From Paenibacillus shirakamiensis (lineage in GTDB: Bacteria > Bacillota > Bacilli > Paenibacillales > Paenibacillaceae): a DNA stretch of 64,000 nt. The stretch lies in NCBI RefSeq assembly GCF_017874255.1, contig NZ_JAGGLD010000001.1, positions 868,001 to 932,000 on the forward strand, in the 5' to 3' direction. Below are positions 16,541 to 25,221 of the stretch, one piece after another. Each line of letters begins with the position of its first letter. The first letter of the stretch is position 1. Made by a program: the position numbers and the translations under genes. The notes under the pieces were generated by a model. That model worked only from the letters and a program-made list of their open reading frames with translations. It searched no databases and had not been told where the DNA came from.

Positions 16541-16960
16541 GTGCGGACTGGTTTTGAAGTATTTGATCTCACAGGTACGATATTGCCCCTTTTTTTGTTG
16601 GTCGTAGTAGGGGTTCTACTTGCATCTGTGTCGGGTGCATTTTTCCGTTGGCTGCATAATCACAATCAGCCTGTTCTACATGTGGATTCGATAGTTAAAA
16701 GCAGAAGAACAGCAGTCTCTCAGCATCATGACCCAGAGTCCCATGCTCACCATTCCAGCACAACCTACTATCTAACCTTTGAGGTTGAGAGCGGGAGCCG
16801 TATGGAATTTCAAGTCCAAGGAAGTGAGTATGGTCAATTGGCTGAGGGGGATGAGGGAAAATTAACCTTTCAAGGTACACGATACTTAGGATTCCAGAGA
16901 GTTAGCCGAATGGCCGAAGAATATGAACGAAGGTACGATGATATCTATCGATCCACTTAA
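16541..16960 (+). CDS. Small membrane protein, DUF2500-like
   Basis: A 139-residue protein with one N-terminal transmembrane helix (about residues 12-34, ILPLFLLVVVGVLLASVSGA), then a short charged linker and a beta-rich soluble domain. The pattern PVLHVDSIVKSRR, histidine-rich spacer, TTYYLTFEVESGSRMEFQV, GDEGKLTFQGTRYLGFQRV matches DUF2500 proteins. The start is GTG at 16541 with GGGAGGAGG 8 bases upstream. The gene is single and ends in a clear terminator. The role is unknown; the histidine cluster (SQHHDPESHAHHSS) could bind metal, which is speculation. Confidence 0.7.
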   Translation: MRTGFEVFDLTGTILPLFLLVVVGVLLASVSGAFFRWLHNHNQPVLHVDSIVKSRRTAVSQHHDPESHAHHSSTTYYLTFEVESGSRMEFQVQGSEYGQLAEGDEGKLTFQGTRYLGFQRVSRMAEEYERRYDDIYRST

Positions 16961-16963
16961 GTC

Positions 16964-16989
16964 AAAACCGCTTATATAGCGGTTTTTTT
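16964..16989 (+). terminator. Rho-independent terminator
   Basis: AAAACCGCT pairs with AGCGGTTTT around TATAT, ending in seven T residues. Confidence 0.93.
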
Positions 16990-17076
16990 GATGTATTTTT
17001 TATTTTGATGTATTTTTTTGTTGTTTGAAGTTTGTTATTATCATGTGTTTGCTAATAGCTATGGGTGAGAACGCAA

Positions 17077-17108
17077 TAAAAAGCCCTCCAAGGATTAGCC
17101 AAGAGGGC
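17077..17108 (-). terminator. Terminator of the FAD oxidoreductase gene
   Basis: On the minus strand GCCCTCTTGG pairs with CCTTGGAGGGC, followed by TTTTTATT. Confidence 0.88.
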
Positions 17109-17140
17109 GAGTAAGAAAAGAAGGTTAAGCACTGTGAAAT

Positions 17141-18475
17141 CTACAGGGTGGATGCCCCTTCAGGATTCTTAAGGATATGACTTAGCACTTGTTGGGCAAC
17201 TTTACGAGCGCTGGAGAAGGCTCTCTCTGCAAGTTCGCCTTTACCGACACTTCCGTCTCCGCAGAAGTAGAAGGGTACATGATCTAGTTGATTGGGTAGA
17301 AGACGATTGGTATGAATATTTTTGACACTAGATACCATGGCTTTCTTAGATACTCGTTTGACTTCAACCGATTCTCGCCATTCTGGATAATATTCATCAA
17401 AAAGAGCTTCCATTTTTGCGGTTTTGTTCTCTAGATAAGCTTTCCGTTCATCTTCGTCCTTAAAGTCATCGTTCAAGTAAGCAATACCTTGAAGTAATTG
17501 TCCGCCAGGTGGAACAACGGTGTGATCAGTTGCGGATACATCACTAATGAACATTTTGTTGTTCATATCACTAATGTAGTGGAACGGTCTAGCTACGATA
17601 CTTTTAAATCCAATATCATAGACCATGACTTCTGTAGAAGTACTGTCGCGATATGGAATTAATGCATCTGCCCAAGGCGTATTATCTAACAACTTGACCG
17701 CCTGTTGTACTGGGGTAGCAATAATAATTTGGTCGTATTCCGTCGCTTCACGGTTCTTACTAGTAAGTAAAAACTTTCCGTTGTCTTGCTGTACAATTTG
17801 TTCCACCGGTTCTTTAAGCGCAATTTCCCAGTGAGCATTGGCTTCGATTTTGTCCTTTAGCTGATCCGTAATCGTAGCCCAGCTACCGAGAATATAATTC
17901 ACAGGCTTCGAAGAGAGGAACAGATTGTGGTAATACTCGGCAATGACTTCTCCTGAAACCTTGCGAGCGTCCGCAGGAGTAATGAAAAAATTAGAACATA
18001 CCAGGTGTTCCCAAATTTCTTTGACATCTTCTGAAGCATGAGAATGGTCCAAATAATCACCTAAGGTAGCATAATTCTTAATATGGTGAACGTTCCCCAC
18101 AATGGCCGCAATTTCAGCCACAAAACGTACTTTCTCCATAGCGGACAGAACATCTGTCTTTATAATATTCATAAAATCAAGGGGGGCTGGTGTTAAATGT
18201 CCATTTTTTGCATAGACAACTTTGCGTTTATCTACTTGCTTGCTTTGAAAAACAAGGCCTAAATCATGTTCCATTTGATGAATTGTGTGACGATCGATTC
18301 CGTAGATAGCATGAGCTCCATAGTTAAGAGTAAAACCAGCTTTTTGGTAGGTAAATGCTCGCCCACCTAACTGAGGGCTGCGTTCAAATACCGTGCCTTC
18401 CAATTCGCGGTTTTCGGATAAATAGGCGGCGGCAGTCAAACCAGCTAAACCTCCACCGATAATAGCGATCTTCAT
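17141..18475 (-). CDS. FAD-dependent amine-oxidase-family oxidoreductase (protoporphyrinogen oxidase / desaturase-like)
   Basis: A 444-residue flavoprotein. It opens with the FAD-binding Rossmann motif MKIAIIGGGLAGLTAAAYLS, then ERSPQLGGRAFTYQKAGFTLNYGAHAIYG, the GG-R-A motif typical of protoporphyrinogen oxidases, phytoene desaturases and monoamine oxidases. A C-terminal FAD contact appears in FYFCGDGSVGKGELAERAFSS. The substrate cannot be set: no carotenoid or haem genes lie nearby. The chosen ATG at 18475 follows GGGAGG by 7 bases; an extended frame upstream lacks a site. It is a single gene with its own terminator. Haem synthesis, carotenoid modification or spore pigment are all possible. 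Confidence 0.82.
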   Translation of the reverse strand: MKIAIIGGGLAGLTAAAYLSENRELEGTVFERSPQLGGRAFTYQKAGFTLNYGAHAIYGIDRHTIHQMEHDLGLVFQSKQVDKRKVVYAKNGHLTPAPLDFMNIIKTDVLSAMEKVRFVAEIAAIVGNVHHIKNYATLGDYLDHSHASEDVKEIWEHLVCSNFFITPADARKVSGEVIAEYYHNLFLSSKPVNYILGSWATITDQLKDKIEANAHWEIALKEPVEQIVQQDNGKFLLTSKNREATEYDQIIIATPVQQAVKLLDNTPWADALIPYRDSTSTEVMVYDIGFKSIVARPFHYISDMNNKMFISDVSATDHTVVPPGGQLLQGIAYLNDDFKDEDERKAYLENKTAKMEALFDEYYPEWRESVEVKRVSKKAMVSSVKNIHTNRLLPNQLDHVPFYFCGDGSVGKGELAERAFSSARKVAQQVLSHILKNPEGASTL

Positions 18476-18660
18476 GAAAGTACCTCCCAAGAGTTTTGCA
18501 GTATAAAACTTCATTTCAAAAATGTAAGAGTTCCTTAATAGTATATGCTATTCATGTAAGCGCGTCCATAGAAATGGACAGGTTTTGTGTCTAAAATAAG
18601 ACACTGTTACATTATGGAATAACAATACCATATTACACCAAATTTTATAAAATAGGTGTC

Positions 18661-18687
18661 ACAATTTGGGCGAACGCACATAGGATA
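18661..18687 (+). promoter_or_regulatory. SigK/SigE-type (mother cell) promoter of cwlJ-gerQ
   Basis: AC at 18661 and CATAGGATA at 18679-18687 are separated by 16 bases, matching the SigK pattern AC-N16/17-CATANNNTA. Transcription would start near 18695, about 18 bases before AAAGGAGG. Mother-cell expression agrees with the known biology of CwlJ and GerQ. Confidence 0.55.
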
Positions 18688-18722
18688 TATCGAAGGAAGA
18701 GAGAATTAAAGGAGGTTCGCTA

Positions 18723-19145
18723 GTGGCAGTTATTAAGGCAAACTCTGAGGATGTTAAGCTGCTGGCTCGTCTAATGCGGGCTGAGGCGGAGGAAGATCTA
18801 GATCAGGGCATGCTGATGGTGGGAAATGTAGGCGTGAACAGAATTTTGGCCAATTGCCTCGACTTTAATAACATTCGTACAATGAATCAAATGGTATTTC
18901 AGTCACCGGGAGGCTATGAATCCACGCAAAAAGGTTACTTTTATCAGAAAGCAAGAGACAAAGATATTCGCTTAGCTAAACGTGCCATTAATGGAGAACG
19001 AACTTGGCCAGCAAGTAATGCGCTTTGGTTTTTTAGACCGGAAGGGGATTGTCCTGACACTTGGTACAATCAGGCTAACACCGGCAGATTTAAAGCCCAT
19101 TGTTTCTTTGCTCCCACTGCAGAAGATTGTCCGAATGTATATTAG
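18723..19145 (+). CDS. cwlJ: Spore cortex-lytic cell wall hydrolase CwlJ
   Basis: Cortex-lytic enzyme placed in the spore coat during sporulation and activated on germination, where it degrades muramic-lactam cortex. The 140-residue protein is a bare SleB/CwlJ hydrolase domain without signal peptide or peptidoglycan-binding repeats, as expected for CwlJ. The catalytic glutamate lies in LLARLMRAEAEED; also present are MLMVGNVGVNRI, FQSPGGYESTQKG and the C-terminal ALWFFRPEGDCPDTWYNQ. The start is GTG at 18723, after AAAGGAGGTTCGCTA. The next gene is gerQ, whose product is needed to place CwlJ in the coat, so the two form an operon. A mother-cell type promoter lies upstream. Confidence 0.93.
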   Translation: MAVIKANSEDVKLLARLMRAEAEEDLDQGMLMVGNVGVNRILANCLDFNNIRTMNQMVFQSPGGYESTQKGYFYQKARDKDIRLAKRAINGERTWPASNALWFFRPEGDCPDTWYNQANTGRFKAHCFFAPTAEDCPNVY

Positions 19146-19200
19146 TCTAATCATTTGATACTTAGACAAGATGCTTCATACCAGATTAGGAGGGATTTAC

Positions 19201-19617
19201 ATGATCTACCCGCAATATCGTCCAACGATGAACTATAAGGTGAATAACAACAATAACGCAGCTTATCCACCGGCAATTCCACTAGGAAATCCAATTACGC
19301 CGCAAGGCACTGTAACGGTAAATAACACTCCCACTTATGAACAGTCCTATATTGAGAATATTCTTCGTCTGAACTTAGGCAAAGTGGGCACGTTCTATAT
19401 GACTTACGAAAATAACCGTGAATGGAACGCCAAAATATTTAAAGGAGTGCTTGAGGCGGCAGGTCGCGATCATATTATTATCAGTGACCCTAACACGGGA
19501 GTACGCACAATTCTTCTCATGGTTAATCTAGATTACGCTACATTTGATGAACCGTTAACGTATCAATATCCTGGTGTTATTGGAAATCCAGCAAATCCGA
19601 ACGCACGTAGAATCTAA
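19201..19617 (+). CDS. gerQ: Spore coat protein GerQ
   Basis: Inner coat protein required for CwlJ localisation and calcium-dipicolinate-triggered germination; in B. subtilis it is cross-linked by transglutaminase Tgl. The 138-residue protein has a low-complexity Asn/Pro/Tyr-rich N-terminus and a conserved C-terminal domain: SYIENILRLNLGKVGTFYMT, NREWNAKIFKGVLEAAGRDH, IISDPNTGVRTILLMVNLDY and the ending LTYQYPG. The ATG at 19201 has AGGAGG 7 bases upstream. It follows cwlJ by 55 bp with no terminator between, so both are expected on one mother-cell transcript. A terminator follows closely. Confidence 0.95.
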   Translation: MIYPQYRPTMNYKVNNNNNAAYPPAIPLGNPITPQGTVTVNNTPTYEQSYIENILRLNLGKVGTFYMTYENNREWNAKIFKGVLEAAGRDHIIISDPNTGVRTILLMVNLDYATFDEPLTYQYPGVIGNPANPNARRI

Positions 19618-19630
19618 TCTATATCGCTGA

Positions 19631-19663
19631 AATACTCCATTTGCGAAAAATGGGGTATTTTTT
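19631..19663 (+). terminator. Terminator of cwlJ-gerQ
   Basis: AATACTCCATTT pairs with AAAATGGGGTATT, loop GCGA, then a T-run. Confidence 0.9.
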
Positions 19664-19689
19664 GCTGTAGAGCAGTCATATCGGGAGAT

Positions 19690-19717
19690 TTGACTGTGTA
19701 ATGTATAATAATATAAT
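19690..19717 (+). promoter_or_regulatory. SigA-type promoter of the CNNM/CorC gene
   Basis: TTGACT (19690-19695), 16 bases, TATAAT (19712-19717). It leaves a leader of about 100 nt containing AAGGAGGTG at 19771, which could translate only a 12-codon frame (GTG 19777 to TAG 19813). Confidence 0.6.
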
Positions 19718-19824
19718 AAAGTTAAAAGTTTATTCATATGAACATGTGAATAGCTCCATTTTAAACCGCGAAGGAGGTGCACCTGTTCGCAGCCGATTCG
19801 TTAGGTAGTGAATAGGGAAACGCA

Positions 19825-21150
19825 TTGGATGACCCCTTACCGAGTATTTTGCTTGTAGGATTTATTTTTGTACTGATTGTATTGAACGGATTTTTTGTAT
19901 CTGTAGAATTCGCCATGGTGAAAATTAGGTCTAGTCGACTCGACACGCTGGTAGATGAAGGACGCAGAAATGCACGGACCGCTAGGCGGATTCTGAACAA
20001 TCTGGAAGGTTATTTATCTGCTTGCCAATTGGGAATCACATTTTGTTCCTTGGGACTCGGATGGCTTGGTGGACCTTATGTAGCTTCGCTACTGACCCCA
20101 CTTTTCCATGGACTGGGTTGGACCGGTTCCTCTGCTCATGCTGTAGCCTTACTGATTGCCTTTTTGCTCATCACTACGCTTCATATTGTGTTTGGCGAAC
20201 TTGCACCGAAGACCATTGCGATTCGTAAATCAGAAAATGTCACATTGGTATTGGCTAGGCCCTTATCTTTCTTCTACAAGTTGATGTATCCATTTATCTG
20301 GATTCTGAACAATTTGGCTAACGGTATTCTCAGGTTGTTAGGGATTGCACCGACATCGGAGCAGGATCATTTGCATACCGAAGAAGAAATTCGTGTGCTG
20401 ATGAAGGAAAGCCATGAGAGTGGGCTAATTGACAGTTCGGACCTGACCTTAGTGGATAACATTTTTGAATTTACAGATACAACAGCCCGGGAGATTATGA
20501 TTCCACGTACAGAAATGATCTGTCTATACTCCCAAAATACACTGGAAGAAAACTTAGAAATTGCATTAGAGGGTATGCGCACTCGGTATCCTGTATGTGA
20601 TAACGATAAAGACCATATTATCGGATTTATCCATATCAAAGATTTGATTCGCACAGGGAGCTCGGATTATCGAGATTATCTGAGGCCGATGATTACCGTG
20701 CCAGATTCTATTCAAATTCATGATCTCATGAAAAGAATGCAACGTGGCAAAACTCAAATTGCGCTGCTCATTGATGAATACGGAGGTACCTCAGGCATTG
20801 TGACGCTTGAAGATATCGTTGAACAGATTGTTGGAGAAATTCAAGATGAGTTCGACGAAGAACGGCCAGGTTTCGAGCAATCCGGAGAGAATAGTTATTC
20901 TATTGATGGTCTAATGCTCATAGAGGCAGTAAATGATCGCTTTGGACTCGAAATGGATTCTGAAGATTATGATACTATTGGTGGATGGCTTTATTCTCGT
21001 ATCGAGGTATTGCCTCCTAAAGTCGGTCAATCGGTTGAATTTGCCGAATTTTTCTTTATTGTTGAAGAGACGGAGCAGAAGCGTATTTCTAGGGTCAAGC
21101 TAATTAAGCAACAGGTGATTCCACTAGATCTGTTGGACACAGGAGCTTAA
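19825..21150 (+). CDS. CNNM/CorC (HlyC) family membrane protein with CBS pair
   Basis: A 441-residue integral membrane protein of the CNNM/CorB type, associated with magnesium or cobalt export and often misnamed haemolysin. The N-terminal transmembrane domain covers about residues 8-180 (LLVGFIFVLIVLNGFFVSVE onward, including LGGPYVASLLTPLF and FGELAPKTIAIRKSE). A CBS pair follows at 205-330 (IMIPRTEMICLY, TRYPVCDNDKDHIIGFIHIK, LIDEYGGTSGIVTLEDIVEQ). The C-terminal CorC/HlyC domain covers 345-430. The start is TTG at 19825, shortly after GGGA; an in-frame stop at 19813 rules out an upstream start. It has its own promoter and terminator. Confidence 0.9.
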   Translation: MDDPLPSILLVGFIFVLIVLNGFFVSVEFAMVKIRSSRLDTLVDEGRRNARTARRILNNLEGYLSACQLGITFCSLGLGWLGGPYVASLLTPLFHGLGWTGSSAHAVALLIAFLLITTLHIVFGELAPKTIAIRKSENVTLVLARPLSFFYKLMYPFIWILNNLANGILRLLGIAPTSEQDHLHTEEEIRVLMKESHESGLIDSSDLTLVDNIFEFTDTTAREIMIPRTEMICLYSQNTLEENLEIALEGMRTRYPVCDNDKDHIIGFIHIKDLIRTGSSDYRDYLRPMITVPDSIQIHDLMKRMQRGKTQIALLIDEYGGTSGIVTLEDIVEQIVGEIQDEFDEERPGFEQSGENSYSIDGLMLIEAVNDRFGLEMDSEDYDTIGGWLYSRIEVLPPKVGQSVEFAEFFFIVEETEQKRISRVKLIKQQVIPLDLLDTGA

Positions 21151-21176
21151 AACATCGGACTTATTTATAAATAAAT

Positions 21177-21225
21177 GACGGTCATCTATAGCCGCGTGCC
21201 TGCGGAGTAGGGATCGTCTTTTTGT
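21177..21225 (+). terminator. Imperfect terminator after the CNNM gene
   Basis: GACGGTCATCTATAGCCGC pairs with GCGGAGTAGGGATCGTC with bulges, followed by TTTTTG. Confidence 0.6.
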
Positions 21226-21305
21226 CTATATGAACTATCTATTAAATCGATCTGGAATGCGCTAAAGCAATCAAGCTATAATGGAGTCTGAAAGGGGAGT
21301 GCATC

Positions 21306-22220
21306 ATGAGTTATCGTGCCATTGTTAAATTTGAACCAATTCATGAGTTAGTCATTAGTCTACATACCTATATTTGCAAGAAATCTCATAAAAAAATAGA
21401 TATTACCCTGGATTGGGCGGATGCAACCAAGCGAGGACTTCAGGTGGAATTCGCTACTTTTCTTGCAGGAAAAGAGATTGATGCAGATTGGAAAATCACC
21501 TTACTGCTTAGCTATCTATGCCCTGATGGGAGTTCAGCCAAAACGTTCATTCATTGGTTAGAGCAGATGACGATTGGAGAACTCTATGAGTTAATCGCAG
21601 GGCATGAGCATTATTTTCCAGAGAATATGAGTCAATTTCGTAGCGAGCTCGTGTATATGATTAAGAACTGGAATGAACAATATTATCAGCATCAAAGTTC
21701 GATAATTACGAAAACGCTTCAGCAGGAACAACAGCGAAGGATGGAAGAACTTATTCAAACTTCGGATGTAGCTGAGTTTGTCGATCTGACAACGAATGGG
21801 CTACAATTCAAGCCCATGCCGAATTTAGAAGAGCTGATTTTGATTCCGCAATACCATTTTCAGCCCATTAATGTCATTGCTCAATTCGGTAAACGAATAG
21901 TCTGCTTTTATAGCTCTCGCAGTTATTTCAACACAGATGAATTTTTAAATACGCATGATTATCGGTTGATCCGAACACTGGGGGAGAAAAGCCGTCTCAA
22001 GATTTTAAGATATCTACATGGGGGACCACGTTCTTTTATCGAGATTGCGAGACATCTCAAACTTTCTAAAGGGATCTCGCATGATCACATCTCAAAGCTT
22101 CGTAGTGCGGGACTCATTCAGGCTCATTTTGAAGGGGAGATGCTTACAGAGTATACTCTACGCCCAGGTTCCGTAGATCAGGTGCAGAAGATTATTAACA
22201 ATTACATACAGCAAGGTTAA
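21306..22220 (+). CDS. ArsR-type winged-helix transcriptional regulator
   Basis: A 304-residue regulator with a long N-terminal domain of unknown ligand and a C-terminal winged helix. The HTH lies at about residues 220-290: LIRTLGEKSRLKILRYLHGG, then SFIEIARHLKLSKGISHDHI and SKLRSAGLIQAHF, which has the ArsR pattern. The N-terminal 215 residues are mixed alpha/beta and resemble the DUF5937-type domain found ahead of ArsR HTHs in some Firmicutes. No metal-binding cysteine motif is present. It starts at ATG 21306 after AAAGGGGAG. It lies 230 bp upstream of a peptide ABC importer in the same direction, separated by a terminator; it may control that operon, but nothing in the sequence proves it. 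Confidence 0.75.
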   Translation: MSYRAIVKFEPIHELVISLHTYICKKSHKKIDITLDWADATKRGLQVEFATFLAGKEIDADWKITLLLSYLCPDGSSAKTFIHWLEQMTIGELYELIAGHEHYFPENMSQFRSELVYMIKNWNEQYYQHQSSIITKTLQQEQQRRMEELIQTSDVAEFVDLTTNGLQFKPMPNLEELILIPQYHFQPINVIAQFGKRIVCFYSSRSYFNTDEFLNTHDYRLIRTLGEKSRLKILRYLHGGPRSFIEIARHLKLSKGISHDHISKLRSAGLIQAHFEGEMLTEYTLRPGSVDQVQKIINNYIQQG

Positions 22221-22234
22221 AGTGAGATGCTCAG

Positions 22235-22277
22235 CCGTAAGGTTCATGAAATGAACTTTACGGTTTATTTGTGTTTT
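22235..22277 (+). terminator. Terminator of the ArsR-type gene
   Basis: CCGTAAGGTTCAT pairs with ATGAACTTTACGG around GAA, followed by a T-rich tail. Confidence 0.92.
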
Positions 22278-22449
22278 TCTACACTTTGAAATGAAGAGGT
22301 TTCGAATATTTATAAATTATTTTCTGCGTCCACAGAAAATTTTACAAGTTCTCTCTTTACAGAACCAAGAATGGTTCCTATAATAAGGCTTATCAAACTA
22401 ATACCTTACTTAGTTGATCGGAATTATATATTATTTTATGGGAGGTCCT

Positions 22450-24198
22450 ATGAAAACATTACCTATGAAGAAAAGTACACTTTTGTTAACTAGTCTGATT
22501 CTTGCCAGCGCCTTGCTTCTCAGTGCTTGCTCGGATGATCAAGATGCCGCAACAACTGCACCTGCTCCAGCAGTAACTACACCCACTGCTACAGATGCTA
22601 ATCATAACAGCAAGGACAATCCTACGGGTCTGTATAAAGCAACTGACCTCTCTAAGCTCCCAGATACTGCGAAGCAACGTAAAGACACTATTATTGTAGG
22701 TCTTACGGATCCGAGTGGTGCTTTCGTTCCTTACTTCACGCAAAGTGGATATGACGGCAACGTAAATAATCAATTGAATGCAAGTCTAGTCAGCACGGAC
22801 GATCAAGGGGTACCGCAACCTGAACTTGCAGAGAAGTGGGAAATTTCAGCGGATAATCTAACGTATACATATCATTTGCGCAAAGATCTTAAGTTCAGTG
22901 ATGGATCACCTTTGACAGCAGAAGATGTAGCTTTTACTTGGACGATCCTGCACGACAAAGCTTATAACGGGGATACTCAGGTTGAGCCGCTTCATGTCAA
23001 AGGTGGGAAGGCATACAAAGAAGGCAAAGCAAAGTCGGTCGAAGGCATTAAAATTATTGATCCACAGACGGTCTCTGTAACCTTGGATTCCCCTAATGCT
23101 ATAGCGCTGGTGCAGCTCGGAGGACCTGTTCTTTCGAAGGCTCATTACGGTAAAGATTATACATTTGGTCATCTTGACTATATTAAGAAGCTCTATCAGG
23201 ATGTTGTCGGAACAGGTCCATACAAACTAGAGAAGTTCATACCTGGTCAAGAAGTACGCTTCGTGGCTAATGAATATTTTTACAAAGGAAAACCAAAGAC
23301 AGAGCATTTTATCTATAAGACTTCAGAAGGGGATGTATGGCAGTTCCTAGAGACTGGAGAAGTGGATTATGCGGGGTTCAGTGCTACGCAAGAGAATATT
23401 GATAAATTAAAAGGGTTAGGTTTTGTAAACATTCTTCCCTATACACCAAGTACCTACGGATATCTACAACTTAATCTGGAGCACGAGGCTCTTAAAGACA
23501 AGAAAGTTAGACAGGCACTAACTTACGGGCTGAATCGCCAAGCAATTTATGTAGATGCTGCGCAAGGGGCGGGATCGTTAGCGAATATCCCATCGTCACC
23601 CATCTCATGGGCCTACACCGAAGAAGGCATTAATTCTTATAAGTTCGATCCAGCTAAAGCCAAGCAATTGCTGGACGAAGCGGGTTGGAAAGCGGGTGCT
23701 GACGGCATTCGTGTGAAAGATGGAAAAAAACTTACGATACATTTCTTAGGTTCTAAAAACAAAGGAACAGATATCTTTATTCCAATTGCTAAAGAGAATT
23801 ATCAAGACCTAGGAATAGATTTCCAGCCTGAAGTGTTCGCTGATTTCAATGCTCTAGTCTCTAAAGTGGAGAGTAAGGATTACGATTTGGCATCGTTCTC
23901 TACCCCCCAGCTCATAGATCCATCGGATGGAGTGGTCCAGTTCGTGGATGGAGAAGTCAAAGGATATGACAATCCAAAATTCAAGGAATTATATGATAAG
24001 GCTTTAGCTACATCAAATATAGATGAACGCAAAGCCATCTATAAAGAGATTTTCCAACTCCTTAATGACGATCTTCCCGTCATCTTTACTAGTTACAAGA
24101 AGAGCGTGACTGCTTATAACGGCAGAATTCAGAACTTAACAGTGAGTCCGTTCTCCGGTATTGCTCTAAGCTTGCCGAACTGGGAACTTAGTAAGTAA
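22450..24198 (+). CDS. Oligopeptide/dipeptide ABC importer, substrate-binding lipoprotein (OppA/DppE-like)
   Basis: Extracellular solute-binding protein of family 5 that captures peptides or similar ligands and delivers them to the two permeases encoded next. The 582-residue precursor has a lipoprotein signal ending in LLLSACSDD, then a Thr/Ala/Pro-rich linker. The mature domain shows family features: LAEKWEISADNLTYTYHLRK, FSDGSPLTAEDVAFTWTILH, VVGTGPYKLEKFIPGQEV and VRQALTYGLNRQAIY. The ATG at 22450 follows GGGAGG closely. It is the first of five genes in the order A-B-C-D-F. A stem-loop after the stop probably keeps its mRNA more abundant than the permease part. The ligand cannot be inferred; nickel and sugar-peptide transporters share this fold. 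Confidence 0.9.
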   Translation: MKTLPMKKSTLLLTSLILASALLLSACSDDQDAATTAPAPAVTTPTATDANHNSKDNPTGLYKATDLSKLPDTAKQRKDTIIVGLTDPSGAFVPYFTQSGYDGNVNNQLNASLVSTDDQGVPQPELAEKWEISADNLTYTYHLRKDLKFSDGSPLTAEDVAFTWTILHDKAYNGDTQVEPLHVKGGKAYKEGKAKSVEGIKIIDPQTVSVTLDSPNAIALVQLGGPVLSKAHYGKDYTFGHLDYIKKLYQDVVGTGPYKLEKFIPGQEVRFVANEYFYKGKPKTEHFIYKTSEGDVWQFLETGEVDYAGFSATQENIDKLKGLGFVNILPYTPSTYGYLQLNLEHEALKDKKVRQALTYGLNRQAIYVDAAQGAGSLANIPSSPISWAYTEEGINSYKFDPAKAKQLLDEAGWKAGADGIRVKDGKKLTIHFLGSKNKGTDIFIPIAKENYQDLGIDFQPEVFADFNALVSKVESKDYDLASFSTPQLIDPSDGVVQFVDGEVKGYDNPKFKELYDKALATSNIDERKAIYKEIFQLLNDDLPVIFTSYKKSVTAYNGRIQNLTVSPFSGIALSLPNWELSK

Positions 24199-24207
24199 AA
24201 AAAGGCT

Positions 24208-24232
24208 ACCCCCTGTTCGTTTGAGCAGGGGA
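24208..24232 (+). promoter_or_regulatory. Intercistronic stem-loop after the binding-protein gene
   Basis: CCCCTGTTC pairs with GAGCAGGGG around GTTT with no T-run, just before the next ribosome binding site. Such loops commonly stabilise the upstream binding-protein message or partly terminate transcription. Confidence 0.6.
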
Positions 24233-24252
24233 TAACAACTAAGGAGTCGGTC

Positions 24253-25209
24253 ATGAGCACTTATATTACAAAACGTTTAATTTATACTTTGGTCATCCTA
24301 TTAGCAGCTTCTCTGCTGATTTTTTGTTTATATGCCCTTACTCCAGGAGATTTCATTAGTGGAAATATTAAATTATCCCCAGAACGTAGAGCAGAACTAC
24401 GAGCCATTTATGGATTAGATCAACCCATCTTGGAACGTTATTTCACATGGATGAATCATGCTCTGCAAGGAGATTTCGGTGATTCTTTGGCACAACAGCA
24501 ACCTGTACTGAAACTTTTTAAAGATTATGTCTGGAATTCTTTCTTATTAGCGATAGTATCTACATTTCTAACTTGGCTGATTGCTGTAGTTATTGGTGTT
24601 GTTGCAGCTTATAAGCAGTATTCGTGGTTCGATACGTTGGTGATGATTGGGATCTTCGCAGCGATGTCGATTCCTTCTTTTTTTATTGGATTGTTCTTAA
24701 TCAAGATTCTAGCTGTTGACCTAAAATGGCTGCCCCCTGGAGGCATGATGACAACAGGAAGCAATGCAACCGGGTTGGCATACTTCAAAGAAGTTATCCA
24801 TCACATGGCGTTACCGGTCATTGTTATGACCTTACTAGGAGTAGGTTCATTAACGCGTTACTTCCGCAGCAATATGATCGATGTAATCAAACAGGATTAT
24901 ATTCGGACTGCAAGGGCCAAGGGGATGTCAGAGCGAAAGGTGCTTTTTACTCACGCGCTCCGCAATGCTCTGCTGCCTGCCATAACCCTTGTAGGATTTG
25001 AACTGCCGGCTCTGTTCGGAGGATCACTAATTATCGAGAAGATCTTTAATTGGCCAGGCATTGGGCAGCTATATATGCAATCCTTTTCTTTAAGAGACTA
25101 TCCTTTACTTATGGGATTCACTATGTTCATGGCAATCCTTACCGTAATCGGTACCCTGCTGTCGGATTTGCTCTATCACGTAGCTGATCCGCGAGTTAAA
25201 TTACAGTAG
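24253..25209 (+). CDS. Peptide ABC transporter permease (OppB/DppB-like)
   Basis: First integral membrane subunit of the importer, 318 residues. It begins with the DppB/OppB N-terminal signature (MSTYITKRLIYTLVILLAAS, first helix) and the periplasmic-side segment RAIYGLDQPILERYFTWM. Six membrane helices are visible. The EAA loop that contacts the ATPases is DYIRTARAKGMSERKVLFTH, around residue 215. The C-terminus ends DLLYHVADPRVKLQ, the typical ending LYxxxDPRV of this subfamily. Start ATG at 24253 follows AAGGAG. It is separated by 3 bp from the next permease gene. Confidence 0.93.
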   Translation: MSTYITKRLIYTLVILLAASLLIFCLYALTPGDFISGNIKLSPERRAELRAIYGLDQPILERYFTWMNHALQGDFGDSLAQQQPVLKLFKDYVWNSFLLAIVSTFLTWLIAVVIGVVAAYKQYSWFDTLVMIGIFAAMSIPSFFIGLFLIKILAVDLKWLPPGGMMTTGSNATGLAYFKEVIHHMALPVIVMTLLGVGSLTRYFRSNMIDVIKQDYIRTARAKGMSERKVLFTHALRNALLPAITLVGFELPALFGGSLIIEKIFNWPGIGQLYMQSFSLRDYPLLMGFTMFMAILTVIGTLLSDLLYHVADPRVKLQ

Positions 25210-25221
25210 GAGGTGAAGCTG

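Noticed and set aside
19771..19830. Similarity of TTCGTTAGGT and following bases to the 5' end of the magnesium M-box riboswitch, before a CNNM/CorC gene
   Set aside because: The gene starts about 30 bases later, leaving no room for the 160-nt aptamer, and the CTCC/ATGGAG parts are missing.
22235..22277. The hairpin before the peptide importer as an operator for the ArsR-type protein
   Set aside because: Its position right after the regulator's stop and the T-rich tail fit a terminator better.
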